From Phytophthora quininea (Eukaryota; Oomycota; Peronosporomycetes; Peronosporales; Peronosporaceae): a DNA stretch of 64,000 bases. Below, one piece after another: positions 20,125 to 32,607 of the stretch; position 1 is the stretch's first letter, and each line of letters opens with the position of its first letter. The stretch lies in contig JAAVTG010000755.1 in NCBI GenBank assembly GCA_011947345.1, positions 62,001-126,000 of the forward strand, in the 5' to 3' direction. The position numbers and the translations under genes were made by a program. The notes below the pieces were generated by a model that was given only the letters and a program-made list of their open reading frames with translations, was not told where the DNA came from and did no database searches.

Positions 20125-23100
20125 ATGGCCTCCACTAGAGTGGCCACGGACACGGATCAGCGCAGCGACTCGCCGAGGAAGGCGGAGGTTGTGGTGGACC
20201 CGCAAGCCTTCTACGACTCGGTCGCGGACAAGCTCGAGGAAGCCTTCGGGCGGACTCCGCCACCGCTGGAAATTCGGTTCTCCAACCTCTCGGTGTCTTG
20301 CACGATCACGACACCGCAGTCCCAGCAACGCGAAGGCAGCGTCACAGCCTCCGAGCTGCCAACCATTTGGAACGTGCTCAAACACTTCGCCGTCGACCTC
20401 GTGTCGAAAAGGAAGACCGAGAACCTCGACATCCTCAAGAGCATCAGCGGCGCGCTGCGACCTGGAACTATGACGTTGGTGCTCGGTCAGCCGGGATCGG
20501 GCAAGTCGACGCTGCTCAAGGCGTTGAGTGGGAGGCTTCGTGCAGACGGGAATGTCCGAGTGTCGGGCGACATCACGTACAACGGTGAGCCTCAGCATCG
20601 CATTGCCAAGAAGCTCCCGCAGCTCGCGGCGTACGTACCCCAACGGGACCAACACTTCCCGCCGCTAACTGTCCAGGAGACGCTGTCATTCGCGCATGCC
20701 TTCAGCAGCAGCAGCGAACACGACCTGGTTCAACGCGCCAAATCGCTGGTGGGCAAAGACCATCATCGCGAGGCCTTGAAGTCTGCGCTTGCCATCCTCG
20801 ACCAGTACCCCGACGTCATGAAGGCGCAATTCGGCTTGCAGAGCTGCTGGGATACCATTGTAGGGGACGGGATGATGCGCGGTGTGTCTGGTGGAGAGAA
20901 GAAGCGCGTGACGACGGCGGAAATGTGTCAGGGACTGCAGCAGGCTTGCTTCATGGATGAGATCAGCACGGGACTGGATAGTGCCGCGACCTTCGACATC
21001 ATCAGCGCGTTGCGGACAATTGTCCGTAGATTGAACAAGATCACGGTCATGTCCTTGCTGCAGCCACCACCGAACGTGTTCGAGCTGTTTGACGACGTCA
21101 TCGTTCTGGATGAAGGAGAAGTGCTTTATTATGGACCTCGAGAGCAAGTTGTCGACTACTTTGGTGAGTTGGGTCTCAAATGTCCTCCGAGCCGAGACGT
21201 TGCAGATTTCTTGCTTGACCTCGGAACTCGACAGCAATATCTGTACGAGTCTACGCCAACTGGTGTTCGGCAGCCACCTCGTCTAGCACAGGAGTATGCA
21301 GACTGCTACGCCTCCTCGGATGTACGTCTAGGCACGCTTGCTCTCCTGAATGAGCCATGGGATTCGGATCGTCTCGACATGGGGAACAGATACGTGACTG
21401 CGACACTGGAATTCCAACGCAGTGTGTGGACCAACGTCTTCACGCTTCTTCGACGTCAACTCATGATCCTCATGCGCGATGTCAACATGCTTGGCAGTCG
21501 CATCGTTCTTTTGCTGATCGCGGCGGTCATTTACTCGACCAATCTCATCAACGTCAAGCCTACCAACGTGTCTACCATGATGGGGGCAATCTTCATGTCC
21601 ACCATGTTCCCAGTGTTCGAGCAGACCTCGCAACTCCCGATCTTTGTTGGCATGCGCGATATCTTCTACAAGCAGCGGTCAGCGAACTTCTTCCAGTCGT
21701 CGGCGTACGTGTTTGCGAATGCTCTCAGCCAAATTCCGCTTGCACTGCCGGAGAGCTGCGTCTATGGAGCATTTATGTATTGGATTGTTGGACTGGAATC
21801 GAGTGCTGGTCGCTTCATCTTGTACGAGCTGATCATTTTCCTCAATGTGATGGCGGCTGTGATGGTCTTCTTCTTTATCGCTGCGGTTGCGCCGAACATC
21901 TTCATCCTGAATCCACTGGCGTTGATGGCTCTCCAGATCACTTTCGTCTTCTCTGGGTTTGTAGTGACGTACACCCAAACTCCGGACTATCTCGTTTGGC
22001 TCTACTGGATGAATCCTCTGTCGTGGGCATTCCGTGCACTCGCTATAAACCAGTATCGATCGCCGACGTTTGATGTCTGCACGTACGATGGTATCGACTA
22101 CTGCAGCGAGTTTGGAAGTACCATGGGCGAGTACTACTTGAGCATGTATGAGATCTCATCGGCAAGAATGGATCATCTTGGGAATCATCTACCTCATCGC
22201 ATTGATCGCTGTGCTCATGGTGCTGAGCTACTTGGCGTTGGAGTACAAGCGCTACGAGAATGACTTCGGTGCACCCAGAACGAAAAAAACAATGGAGGTC
22301 GAGGACGAAGCCAACAACTACCACCTCGCCATGACTCCCAAGCAACGCATCGGCGCTCCACAAACACCGCCATTCAACTCAAGCGACAAACCCGAGGCGA
22401 TCGACGTCCACACCCACATTCCAGTCACACCTGTCACCGTGGCGTTCAAGGATCTGTGGTATTCCGTGTCGAATCCGAGTGATCCAAAGTCGTCGATTGA
22501 TCTGCTCAAGGGAATCAGTGGAGTGGCCCAGCCAGGAACCATCACAGCACTGATGGGCTCGTCGGGGGCTGGTAAAACGACGCTGATGGACGTCATTGCC
22601 GGACGAAAGAATACGGGAACAGTTCGAGGCAAGATCATGCTCAACGGCCATGAAGCAACAGACCTTGCCATCCGCAGGTCCACAGGCTACTGCGAGCAGA
22701 TGGACATCCACTCCGAGACAGCGACATTCCGTGAGGCGCTCCTGTTCAGTGCCTTTCTTCGACAGAGCAGTGACGTGTCGGACAGCGACAAAATCGCCTC
22801 CGTGAACGAGGTCATCGACTTGCTGGGTCTGCAGGATATCGCGGATCGCATGGTCGCTGGCAGCTCTCTGGAGCAGATGAAGCGCTTGACCATCGGCGTC
22901 GAGCTGGCAGCTCAGCCGAGTGTGCTCTTTCTGGACGAGCCAACGAGCGGCTTGGACGCACGGTTCGCCAAGATGATCATGGATGGCATCCGCAACGTGG
23001 CGGACTCGGGCCGCACTGTCATCTGTACGATCCACCAGCCGTCGTACAAGGTGTTCTCTGTCTTTGACAACCTGCTCCTGCTCAAGCGAGGAGGAGAGAC

Positions 23101-24292
23101 GGTTTTCTTTGGCGATCTCGGTCAAGACTGCCGGAACCTCGTGGGCTACTTTGAGTCGCTTCCTGGCGTGCAGTCGCTGCCCAAAGGATACAATCCTGCG
23201 ACCTGGATGCTCGAGTGTATCGGTGCTGGCGTGAACCAGACCAACAATTACAACGATGCCGTGGATTTCGTTCGGTGCTTCAACGAGAGTTCCCTGAAGG
23301 CCAAATTGGACATGAACTTGCAAGAAGAAGGCATCGGCCTCCCGTCGGCCCACGTAGCAGCGCTGACATTCCGTCGGAAGCGCGCAGCATCGTCGATGGT
23401 GCAAGTGAAGTTCCTGATCCAGCGCTTCTTCAGAATGCACTGGCGCTCGCCAGGACACAACATTTCGATTATGGGCGTGGCTCTTGTGAGCGTCTTGATG
23501 TTGGGACTTGTGAGCACTGGCTTGTCGTCAACTTCGTATCAAGGTGTGGCCTCCGGGCTTGGGATTATCTTCGTCTCCTTCCAGTTCCAAGGTTTCGTGT
23601 CGCTCACTAGCGCGATTCCTTTTGCGTTCAATGACCGCGCTGCCTTTTACCGGGAGAGATCTGCTCAGACGTACAACACGCTGTGGTACTTTGTGGCCGA
23701 GACCATCGTCGAGATCCCGTACGTCTTCGCGAAGGGATTGATCATTGCCGCGCTACTGTTTATCTTCATGGGTCTCTCTGGGTTTGGGAAGTTCGTCCTG
23801 TTCTGGCTGGCCATGTCACTCTCCATCCTAATTGACGACTACACTGGACAATTGTTGGCGTTCGCCGTCCCCAATATCGTCATGGCATCGCTGGCTGGTT
23901 CTGTCGTCAACACGATATTCTTCCTCTTCATCGGCTTTAACCCGCCCGGTGCCTCGATTCCAGATGGCTACCAGTGGCTCTACACCATTACTCCTCAACG
24001 ATATGCCATGGGGATTCTTGGTGCACTTGCGTATGGAGACTGCTCTACTACTCCGGAATTCGACTCGGCTACTGGTTCCTTCGTGAATGTCGGGCCTGAA
24101 GACGGATGCCAGCCACTGCACGACACGCCCATTTCGGTCGGAAATGTGACTGTCAAGGCCATGCTCGAAAACGTCTACGACATCAAGCATCACGAGATCG
24201 CGACCAACTTTGCAGCGCAGCTGATTTTCATCGTGGTGTTCAGATTCCTGGCGCTGTTGGCGATGTACTTCCTCAACCACCAGAAGCGGTAA
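20125..24292 (+). CDS. Full-size ABCG/PDR transporter, copy 1
   Basis: About 1,390 residues in the order NBD1-TMD1-NBD2-TMD2, the pleiotropic-drug-resistance layout. NBD1 (residues 100-350) has Walker A GQPGSGKST, signature VSGGEKKRVT and the ISTGLD Walker-B region. TMD1 covers about 430-690. NBD2 (770-1010) has GSSGAGKTT, an altered signature (LEQMKRLTIG) and LFLDEPTSGLD. TMD2 ends in LLAMYFLNHQKR. Such pumps export hydrophobic toxins and lipids at the plasma membrane. The start MASTRVATDT is conserved in copy 2 and fits the initiator at 20,072. Two bases are missing near 22,162 compared with copy 2 (ISS-GEEW), the only frame break found. The partner copy is inverted 4 kb downstream. Confidence 0.88.
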
Positions 24293-24397
24293 GCATGTAC
24301 GTCAAAGCCACACACGACAATCCACACTGGGTAATTCACACATGGCCAACAAAACAACTTGTCAACACCTTCGTTTTGTTTTCCACAATGTTTGGAA

Positions 24398-25661
24398 TCA
24401 GTGCCTCAAGGCCACTCGCTCAGCTTCCTGACTCATCTTGATCGTACGGTAGACTCTGCTCGTGCAGGCACGCATACCGAGGATCGTCATGTGTGGGATG
24501 TCAATGATGCCCCTCGACACACCCGCAGGTTTCAACGAAGAAAGCCGCAAAGTCTTGGTGCAGATTGTCCTGCACACTACTCGCTCGACCCCATCAGCGC
24601 AAAACTCTCGCCGAATAACGACGCTATACACAGAAGCACATTAGCTCCCTCTTTCAACTTGAATATGACAGACGAACACAGGTACTCACGCTCCCACGAC
24701 ATCACGCTTCGCGTCGGTATCTTTCCGTAGCGGATACAGCTCGTCCTCGTCGACATAATCCCACACGAGAACTGCACATTGATCGCTAGTTCGACAGTAG
24801 GAGAGGCCTCGTCCTTCCAGTGCAATCTCCTGTCCCTCCGGCCCTTTGTATTGCACCCCAGACGTACTGTACCGCACGTGTGAACTGGGGTCCCAACAGC
24901 ATCCCATCGAGAGCCTAGTAGTTGGTACTCTGTCCAGTCCGGACCACAGCTCAAAATGGCATCGCGTGCTGCTGAAAACGTCGTCTCCACATTGAGCGCG
25001 TCGATCGCGTAGACTGCAGTCGTCGTGGCTGAAAACTCCCTATCCGAGAGCGCGCTCGTCGCGAGAAAATCTCGGCGTAGCATCCACCGAGATGCTGCTG
25101 GTTTCCTGCAGTACGATCTTCGTAGCCAGGTCCAGTTTTCTCTCGGTACACAGTCCTTGAAAGTCTTGTAGTCTCGACTGAGGGTCTTTCCTCAGTCTGG
25201 TGTAGGTGTGCAGCAACGCAGTCATGTTGAGCTCGTCGCTGTGCTCAGACACAGCCGCAGCCACACCCATGAAGCCAATAAGGAAGCCTCGCTGGGCGAC
25301 GACTGCCGTTTTGAGCTGCTGGTTGAGCGTCTCCGCCTGCTTCCTCCTGTGTCTTTGGGTCGCGGCTCTCTCCTCCCACTCGGCGATGTTTCCATCCCTC
25401 GGCTCTTCCTGTGCGTCCGTCGCAACAGATTCAGTTGGCTCTCCAGCGTCTCCACTTGCTGCTTCAATTCCAGTCGCTGCGCCTTCTCCCGAGCGCGATG
25501 GCGACGTGCACTGCTGGCTACGGAGGCGCGACGGCGGGCGGAGCGGCGGCTAGTGGAGGATTGGGGCAAGTTAGGCCGTCGACGCTCTCCAGGAACTCTG
25601 TCACGAAGCTCAGGTCCACGTCGGCGTCGACTGATCCGGCGATGAGCTCGGGGAGCTCCAT
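24398..25661 (-). pseudogene. bZIP/START-like oomycete regulator A, multiple frame breaks
   Basis: A paralogue of the genes at 32.6-33.9 and 34.1-35.4 kb. The start MELPELIAGSVDADVDLS leads to a basic/coiled-coil segment (RRASVASSARRHRAREKAQR, LKQQVETLESQLNLL), then a START-like C-terminal half (ALEGRGLSYC, VWDYVDEDELYPL). Compared with its paralogues it lacks single bases near 25,568, 25,398, 25,060 and 24,905. The intron at 24,624-24,689 (GTGAGT..TATAG, 66 bp) is conserved in place and phase, and the second exon reads VVIRREFCADGVERVV to the stop. The family may be the one often labelled M96 mating-specific in Phytophthora annotations; that is recollection and uncertain. It lies tail-to-tail with ABC copy 1, 105 bp apart. 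Confidence 0.6.
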
Positions 25662-26705
25662 GCTGAGGTAATTTATAGTAATTAAGGTAAAAAAAAGTTC
25701 GCATGAATGTATTCGTATGAAAGCCTTCACTGGTGGTGCTGTATTCGATTGTAGCTCGCTTTGCCGTTGTATGTTCTTCTGGACTGGACATGCCAGGTCC
25801 CTTGTTACTGTATTGCAGCGATTGAGAGCGATGTTAACATGTCTGGGTGGCGAAAGTATCATTTCCTCGTCCTGTAGTTCTGCCTTCGAATCGCTTTACT
25901 CATCGCATTGCACCATCATCGCGATGGTCTGCTTTCGCCTCCTTTACGCAACGCAGCCCAAAACTGAAGATGGCAATGATCATCGTCAATCTGTGGAAGG
26001 CAAGACTGCAGTCTTGATCCTAAAGAGGGTCTTTACCATCAGCGAACTCTTCACACCAAACAACTCGACCGAGGACATTGCCGTTCTTCGGTCACCGAAG
26101 CAATTCGCCAATGTTCTTGGTCAAAATGTTGCAGCCCATGTAGCGATCGAGGTGATCGAGGTGGGAAGTTTACGCTTTTTCCTGCCCATCCGAATTGAGC
26201 TGGTGTCCGTCGTCGTTGTTTCGCGCTTTCGCGCTTCCACATGTCGATTGCCGTGCCGAGGAGGTATCCGATCCATGTTGTCGTTTCGACCATCGCCCCA
26301 AACGGAGCACGAGCTGGTCCTCCAACACTGAGTCCACCCTAGTGCCAACGACTCGCAGTCTCCGTCGACATCTTCCCCCAACAAACGACGGGTGCTGGGC
26401 AAAGCGACTCATCGTGGCACACGCCATTTCTGGCTGCGTGCTTTGGCTTTGGCATTACCCCGGCGGCTCCGGTGCTCAAGCACTCGGATGGGGATCGGCA
26501 GAATGGAGCCCACGCCAAGCAAACGCTTGAATGGGGCAAATCCCAAGACGGTGTAAAGTTGACGACCCTGTGCAAGCTGCTTGTCGAAAAGCAGCCTATC
26601 CCGACGGTGCCCAGCGCGACAGCTTTCTCGGCGGAGCCTCAGCTCGGTCATTGTTCAATCCGCTAGCAACGGCGCACTTCCTGCCATCACTCCGTCACCA
26701 ACACC
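25662..26705. other. Intergenic, about 1 kb, divergent
   Basis: Between bZIP/START-like gene A (minus) and the GH131 gene (plus). A 204-codon plus-strand open frame (25,717-26,331) and several minus-strand frames exist, but none has a signal peptide, domain or homologue I recognise. The core promoter of GH131 lies at the right end. Confidence 0.4.
26648..26661 (+). promoter_or_regulatory. Oomycete core promoter of the GH131 gene
   Basis: TCATTGTTCAATCC lies 45-58 nt before ATG 26706. The extended block from 26,643, GCTCGGTCATTGTTCAAT, is identical to the one at ABC transporter 1 (20,066-20,083). Confidence 0.5.
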
Positions 26706-27521
26706 ATGGTCTTCTCTGCTGCGATTTTCGGCATGGCGGCGCTCGCGTCGTCGTTCCTCGTTGCCCCCGCCGCCGCCGCGGACCAGCCTCTTCCGTGGGA
26801 TGGCCGCGGACAGGACTTGACGGTCAAGACGCTCACGGACAAGTACCTGACGCACATCTTGACCATGCGTAACAACGGCACCAACGGCAACCCGGCCGAC
26901 TACGTGAGCATCACGAAAGACGGTCGCTCCCCGGCCTACAACGACGACACTGGCGTGATCGACATTGGCGTGGACGCCAAGGCCATTTTCAAGACGCAGA
27001 CCAACTTCCGTCGCTCGGAGCTGGTGCAGAACATTGCCGCTAACACCGAGGGCACCACTTTCTTCCGCACGAGCGTCATGAAGGAGGAGGCTTTCCTGAA
27101 CCATTACGCCTGGCAGATGATCTTCCCGGAATCGCACATCTTCGAGATCCGCGTGGACGCCTCCGTCAGCCCGGCCAAGATCATCTACCTCAACAACGGC
27201 ACCTGGGACCCCAAGTGGGAGACCGATTTCAACCCCGGAACATGGTATAACTTCGGCATCGGCATTTCGGCTGCCGAGACGAGCAACGGATCTGTGCTGG
27301 AGTTCTACACCAGCGAGGACGACGAGGAGCTCGCTCTCAAGGCCACCCACGAGGTCGTCACTGAGTTCCCGTCGTCCTACGAGTTCCACATTGGTCTGCT
27401 CACGCTCTCGGACGACGGCAGCCAGCCCAAGATGAACGCCAAGCAGGACATCGTGTCCTACAACGGTGTGTCTGTGGAGGCCAAGGCGCCTTCGGGAGCG
27501 GCCCAAACGCAGCAACAGTAG
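26706..27521 (+). CDS. Secreted glycoside hydrolase family 131-like beta-glucanase
   Basis: An intact 271-residue product. The signal peptide (MVFSAAIFGMAALASSFLVA) is followed by the mature start DQPLPWDGRGQDLTVKTL. The GH131 pattern is visible: QTNFRRSELV with its conserved glutamate, FRTSVMKEEA, then HIFEIRVDAS, GTWYNFGIGI and YEFHIGLLTL, giving a beta-jelly-roll of the expected length. GH131 enzymes cleave mixed beta-1,3/1,4- and 1,6-glucans and occur in fungi and oomycetes. The product ends in a short Gln/Ala tail without a carbohydrate-binding module. Codon use is GC-rich like a highly expressed gene. It is one of the few genes here with no frame break. Confidence 0.8.
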   Translation: MVFSAAIFGMAALASSFLVAPAAAADQPLPWDGRGQDLTVKTLTDKYLTHILTMRNNGTNGNPADYVSITKDGRSPAYNDDTGVIDIGVDAKAIFKTQTNFRRSELVQNIAANTEGTTFFRTSVMKEEAFLNHYAWQMIFPESHIFEIRVDASVSPAKIIYLNNGTWDPKWETDFNPGTWYNFGIGISAAETSNGSVLEFYTSEDDEELALKATHEVVTEFPSSYEFHIGLLTLSDDGSQPKMNAKQDIVSYNGVSVEAKAPSGAAQTQQQ

Positions 27522-28021
27522 ACCGTCTTCGTCTTGCGCGGATCCGGCGGAGATACACTGGCACATCCACCACACAATGACGTCCAGGCATCCTTTGTGT
27601 AGTACTGTTGTGGAGACGCTCTCAGCTCTTCACCCTTATTCAGCCTAAGAAAATACAATCAGAAAATCGGCTGTTCATGTGCATTCATATTCATAACGAG
27701 ATGCCCAGAGGCTGGAGCGGAAGCAATCCGCAACACTCGAAGACGATGCCAATCGATCACAGGTGGGGCAGCGCATTCGGAGCCTTGCAGTGATGTCAGT
27801 TGCTACAGGAATCGACCCCGCGCATGGAAGAAGACTTTGCATGTGTTTCATTGGCTATTTTACCTCAAAAACACAAAGAAGGATTCCCACTCCCTGCATG
27901 GACTGCATCGCATCAAGACACTGACTGTCAAGGGTAGTATGAAAAGCAAGGAGAAGACGTTGTTTGCATAATGAGCGAAATGTGATGTGATTATCCTCCT
28001 GCGTGGCTTCGACGCACCTGC
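27522..28021. other. Intergenic, convergent, 500 bp
   Basis: This is the 3' region shared by the GH131 gene and ABC transporter copy 2. No coding or repeat signal is recognised. Confidence 0.45.
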
Positions 28022-31000
28022 TTACCGCTTCTGGTGGTTGAGGAAGTACATCGCCAGTAGCGTCAAAATCTGAAGACCACGACGAAAATCAACAGCGCTG
28101 CAAAGTTGGTCGCGATCTCGTCGTGCTTGATGTTGTAGATGTCCTCGAGCAGCCCCTTCGCAGTCACGTTTCCAACCGAAATGGGCGTGTCGTGCAGTGG
28201 CTGGCATCCGTCTTCAGGCCCGACATTCACGAAGGAACCAGTAGCCGAGTCGAATTCCGGAGTAGTAGAGCAGTCTCCATACGCAAGTGCACCAAGAATC
28301 CCCATGGCATATCGCTGCGGAGTAATGGTGTACAGCCACTGATACCCGGCTGAAATCGCACTTCCCGGGGGTTGAAGCCAACGAAGAGGAAGAATATCGT
28401 GGAGACAACAGACCCAGCCAGCGATGCCATGACGATATTAGGAAGCGCAAATGCCAGCAACTGTCCGGTGTAAACGTCGACCAGAATGGAGAGCGACACC
28501 GCAAGCCAAAACAGGATGAACTTCGCAAACCCCGTGAAGCTCATGAAGATAAAGAGCAGCGCAGCGATGATCAATCCCTTCGCGAAGACGTACGGGATCT
28601 CGACGATGGTCTCGGCCACAAAGTACCACAGCGTGTTGTACGTCTGAGCCGATCTCTCCCGATAGAAGGCAGCACGGTCATTGAAAGCAAAAGGAATCGC
28701 GCTGTTGAAGGACACGAAACCTTGGAACTGGAAGGAGACGAAGATAATCCCGAGACCAGAGGCCACACCTTGATACGACGTTGATGTCAAACCGGTGCTC
28801 ACGAGTCCCAGCACCAGGACACTTATGAGTGCTACGCCCAGAATCGTGATATTATGTCCTGGCGAACGCCAGTGCATTCTGAAGAAGCGCTGGATCAGGA
28901 ACTTCACTTGCACCATCGACGATGCTGCGCGCTTCCGACGGAATGTCAGCGCTGCTACGTGGGCCGACGGGAGGCCGATGCCTTCTTCTTGCAAGTTCAC
29001 GTCCAATTTGGCCTTCAGGGAACTCTCGTTGAAGCACCGAACGAAATCCACGGCATCGTTGTAGTTGTTGGTCTGGTTCACGCCAGCACCGATACACTCG
29101 AGCATCCAGGTCGCAGGATTGTATCCTTTGGGCAGTGACTGCACGCCAGGAAGCGACTCAAAGTAGCCCACGAGGTTCCGGCAGTCTTGACCGAGATCGC
29201 CAAAGAAAACCGTCTCTCCTCCTCGCTTGAGCAGGAGCAGGTTGTCAAAGACAGAGAACACCTTGTACGACGGCTGGTGGATCGTACAGATGACAGTGCG
29301 GCCCGAGTCCGCCACGTTGCGGATGCCATCCATGATCATCTTGGCGAACCGTGCGTCCAAGCCGCTCGTTGGCTCGTCCAGAAAGAGCACACTCGGCTGA
29401 GCTGCCAGCTCGACGCCGATGGTCAAGCGCTTCATCTGCTCCAGAGAGCTGCCAGCGACCATGCGATCCGCGATATCCTGCAGACCCAGCAAGTCGATGA
29501 CCTCGTTCACGGAGGCAATTTTGTCGCTGTCCGACACGTCACTGCTCTGTCGAAGAAAGGCACTGAACAGGAGCGCCTCACGGAATGTTGCTGTCTCGGA
29601 GTGGATGTCCATCTGCTCGCAGTAGCCTGTGGACCTGCGGATGGCAAGGTCTGTTGCTTCGTGGCCGTTGAGCATGATCTTGCCTCGAACTGTTCCTGTA
29701 TTCTTTCGTCCGGCAATGACGTCCATCAGCGTCGTTTTACCAGCCCCCGACGAGCCCATCAGTGCAATGGTTCCTGGCTGGGCCACTCCACTGATTCCCT
29801 TGAGCAGATCAATCGACGACTTTGGATCACTCGGATTCAGCACGGAGTACCACAGATCCTTGAACGCCACGGTGACAGGTGTGACTGGAATATGAGTGTG
29901 GACGTCGATCGCCTCGGGTTTGTCGCTTGAGTTGAATGGCGGTGTTTGTGGAGCGCCGATGCGTTGCTTGGGAGTCATGGCGAGGTGGTAGTTGTTGGCT
30001 TCGTCCTCGACCTCCATTGTTTTTTTCGTTCTGGGTGCACCGAAGTCATTCTCGTAGCGCTTGTACTCCAACGCCAAGTAGCTCAGCGCCATGAGCACAG
30101 CGATCAATGCGATGAGGTAGATGATTCCGAAGACGATCCATTCTTCGCCAGATGAAATATCATACATGCTCAAGTAGTACTCGCCCATGGTACTTCCAAA
30201 CTCGCTGCAGTAGTCGATACCATCGTACGTGCAGACATCAAACGCTGGTGATCGATACTGGTTGATGGCAAGTGCACGGAATGCCCACGACAGAGGGTTG
30301 ATCCAGTAGAGCCAAACGAGGTAATCGGGGATTTGGCTGTGTATCACAACAAACCCAGCGAAGACGAGAGTGATCTGGAGAGCCGCCAATGCCAGTGGAT
30401 TCGTGATGTAGATATTGGGCGAGATAGCAGCGACGAAGAAGAATATTATCACCGCCGCCATCACAGTCAGGAAAATGATCAGCTCGTACAAGATGAAGCG
30501 ACCAACACTTGCATCGAGTCCAGCGATCCAGTACATAAAGGCTCCGTAGACGCAGCTCTCCGGCAGTGCGAGCGGAATTTGGCTGAGGCATTCGCAAACA
30601 CGTACGCCGACGACTGGAAGAAGTTCGCTGACCGCTGCTTGTAGAAGACGTCGCGCGTACTGACGAACATTGAAAGCTGTGACGTCTGCTCGAATAGTGG
30701 AAACATAATTGACATGAAGATTGCCCCCATCATAGTTGACACGTTGGTAGGCTTCACATCCAAGAAATTGGTCGAGCAGACTATTGCCGCTATCAACACC
30801 AGCACGATTCGACTTCCGAGTGTGTTGACATCACGCAGGAGGAGCAGCAGTTGGCGTTGAGCTAGCATGGAAACGTTGGCCCACACACCGCGTTGAAATT
30901 CGGGCGTCGAAGCAATGTATCTTTTCCCCATGTCCAAATGTTCGGGATCCGATGCTTCATTCAGCAGAGCAAGCGTGCCAAGATGTATGGTCGAGGTCGA

Positions 31001-32193
31001 AAAGCAATCTGCATACTCGTGCGCTAGACGAGGTGGTTGCAACCCGCCTCGAATGTTGCGTGGTGTCGATTCGTACGAGTATTGGTGTTGAGTTCCGAGG
31101 TCAAGCAAGAAATCCGCGATGTCTCGGCTCGGAGGACATTTGAGACCCAACTCACCAAAGTAGTCGACAACTTGCTCTCGAGGTCCATAATAAAGCACTT
31201 CTCCTTCATCCAGAACGATGACGTCGTCAAACAGCTCGAACACGTTCGGTGGTGGCTGCAGCAACGACATGACCGTGATCTTGTTCAATCTACGGGCAAT
31301 TGTCCGCAACGCGCTGATGATGTCGAAGGTCGCGGCACTATCCAGTCCCGTGCTGATCTCATCCATGAAGCAAGCCTGCTGCAGTCCCTGACACATTTCC
31401 GCCGTCGTCACGCGCTTCTTCTCTCCACCAGACACACCGCGCATCATCCCGTCCCCTACAATGGTATCCCAGCAGCTCTGCAAGCCGAATTGCGCCTTCA
31501 TGACGTCGGGATACTGGTCGAGGATGGCAAGCGCAGACTTCAAGGCCTCGCGATGATGGTCTTTGCCCACCAGCGATTTGGCGCGTTGAACCAGGTCGTG
31601 TTCGCTACTGCTGCTGAAGGCATGCGCGAATGACAGCGTCTCCTGGACAGTTAGCGGCGGGAAGTGTTGGTCCCGTTGGGGTACGTACGCCGCGAGCTGC
31701 GGGAGCTTCTTGGCAATGCGATGCTGAGGCTCACCGTTGTACGTGATGTCGCCCGACACTCGGACATTCCCGTCTGCACGAAGCCTCCCACTCAACGCCT
31801 TGAGCAGCGTCGACTTGCCCGATCCCGGCTGACCGAGCACCAACGTCATAGTTCCAGGTCGCAGCGCGCCGCTGATGCTCTTGAGGATGTCGAGGTTCTC
31901 GGTCTTCCTTTTGACACGAGGTCGACGGCGAAGTGTTTGAGCACGTTCCAAATGGTTGGCAGCTCGGAGGCTGTGACGCTGCCTTCGCGTTGCTGGGACT
32001 GCGGTGTCGTGATCGTGCAAGACACCGAGAGGTTGGAGAACCGAATTTCCAGCGGTGGCGGAGTCCGCCCGAAGGCTTCCTCGAGCTTGTCCGCGACCGA
32101 GTCGTAGAAGGCTTGCGGGTCCACCACAACCTCCGCCTTCCTCGGCGAGTCGCTGCGCTGATCCGTGTCCGTGGCCACTCTAGTGGAGGCCAT
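28022..32193 (-). pseudogene. Full-size ABCG/PDR transporter, copy 2, four frame breaks
   Basis: An inverted near-copy of the transporter at 20.1-24.3 kb, from ATG 32193 to TAA 28022. The nucleotide-binding halves are almost identical to copy 1, while part of the first membrane domain (about 30.5-31.1 kb) is clearly diverged, including three extra residues (RNIRGG against TGVR). Frame breaks relative to copy 1: near 31,917 (one base, SKRKTEN), near 30,588 (one base, ANALSQ), near 28,368 (C run, FNPPG) and near 28,067 (FRFLALLA). One threonine is missing before ALMGSSGAGKTT. All motifs survive: GQPGSGKST, VSGGEKKRVT, GSSGAGKTT, DEPTSGLD. Four breaks against one in copy 1 favour a real pseudogene, but every break is in a short run, so consensus error is possible. 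Confidence 0.75.
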
Positions 32194-32607
32194 TTCCGAG
32201 GTTGATTGGAACTCGAGTGCGGACTTGGCGGCGAATATAGGAATGGTTTGACTAGTTCGACAGCCACTGCTAGTCGATGACGTTGGTGATGCAGTGATGC
32301 AATCAAGATGCAATCCTTCGTCGACACTCCTGTCGATGCGAGTACCGTTCGTACGTTTTAACATATTGGCGATCACGTCGACTTGGACGTCTATGCAAGC
32401 TCTCCGATACAATGCAGATCTTGGAGATCACGTCGACTTGGATGTTGACTGTATGGTACAGTACTCCTGAGTGATGGTTGAAAGCGGTTGTACAATATAC
32501 TTCTCAATTTTGCTCGCACACCAGCTATACGATATAACCATTGAAGTGTCGAAGCGATAAAGGGGAACTCACTTCATGAACGCGAAGAATAGCTACGTAA
32601 AATGTCA
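32194..32607. other. Intergenic between bZIP/START-like gene B and ABC copy 2
   Basis: This is the promoter of ABC copy 2. On the minus strand, ACCATTCCTATATTCGCC (about 32,232-32,249) is a candidate initiator replacing the TCATTGTTCAATTT of copy 1. A 17-bp unit GATCACGTCGACTTGGA occurs twice, near 32,371 and 32,426. Homology with copy 1 stops about 40 bp upstream of the ATG. Confidence 0.4.

Noticed and set aside
25717..26331. 204-codon plus-strand open frame between bZIP/START-like gene A and GH131
   Set aside because: No signal peptide, domain or paralogue, and no initiator at its start.
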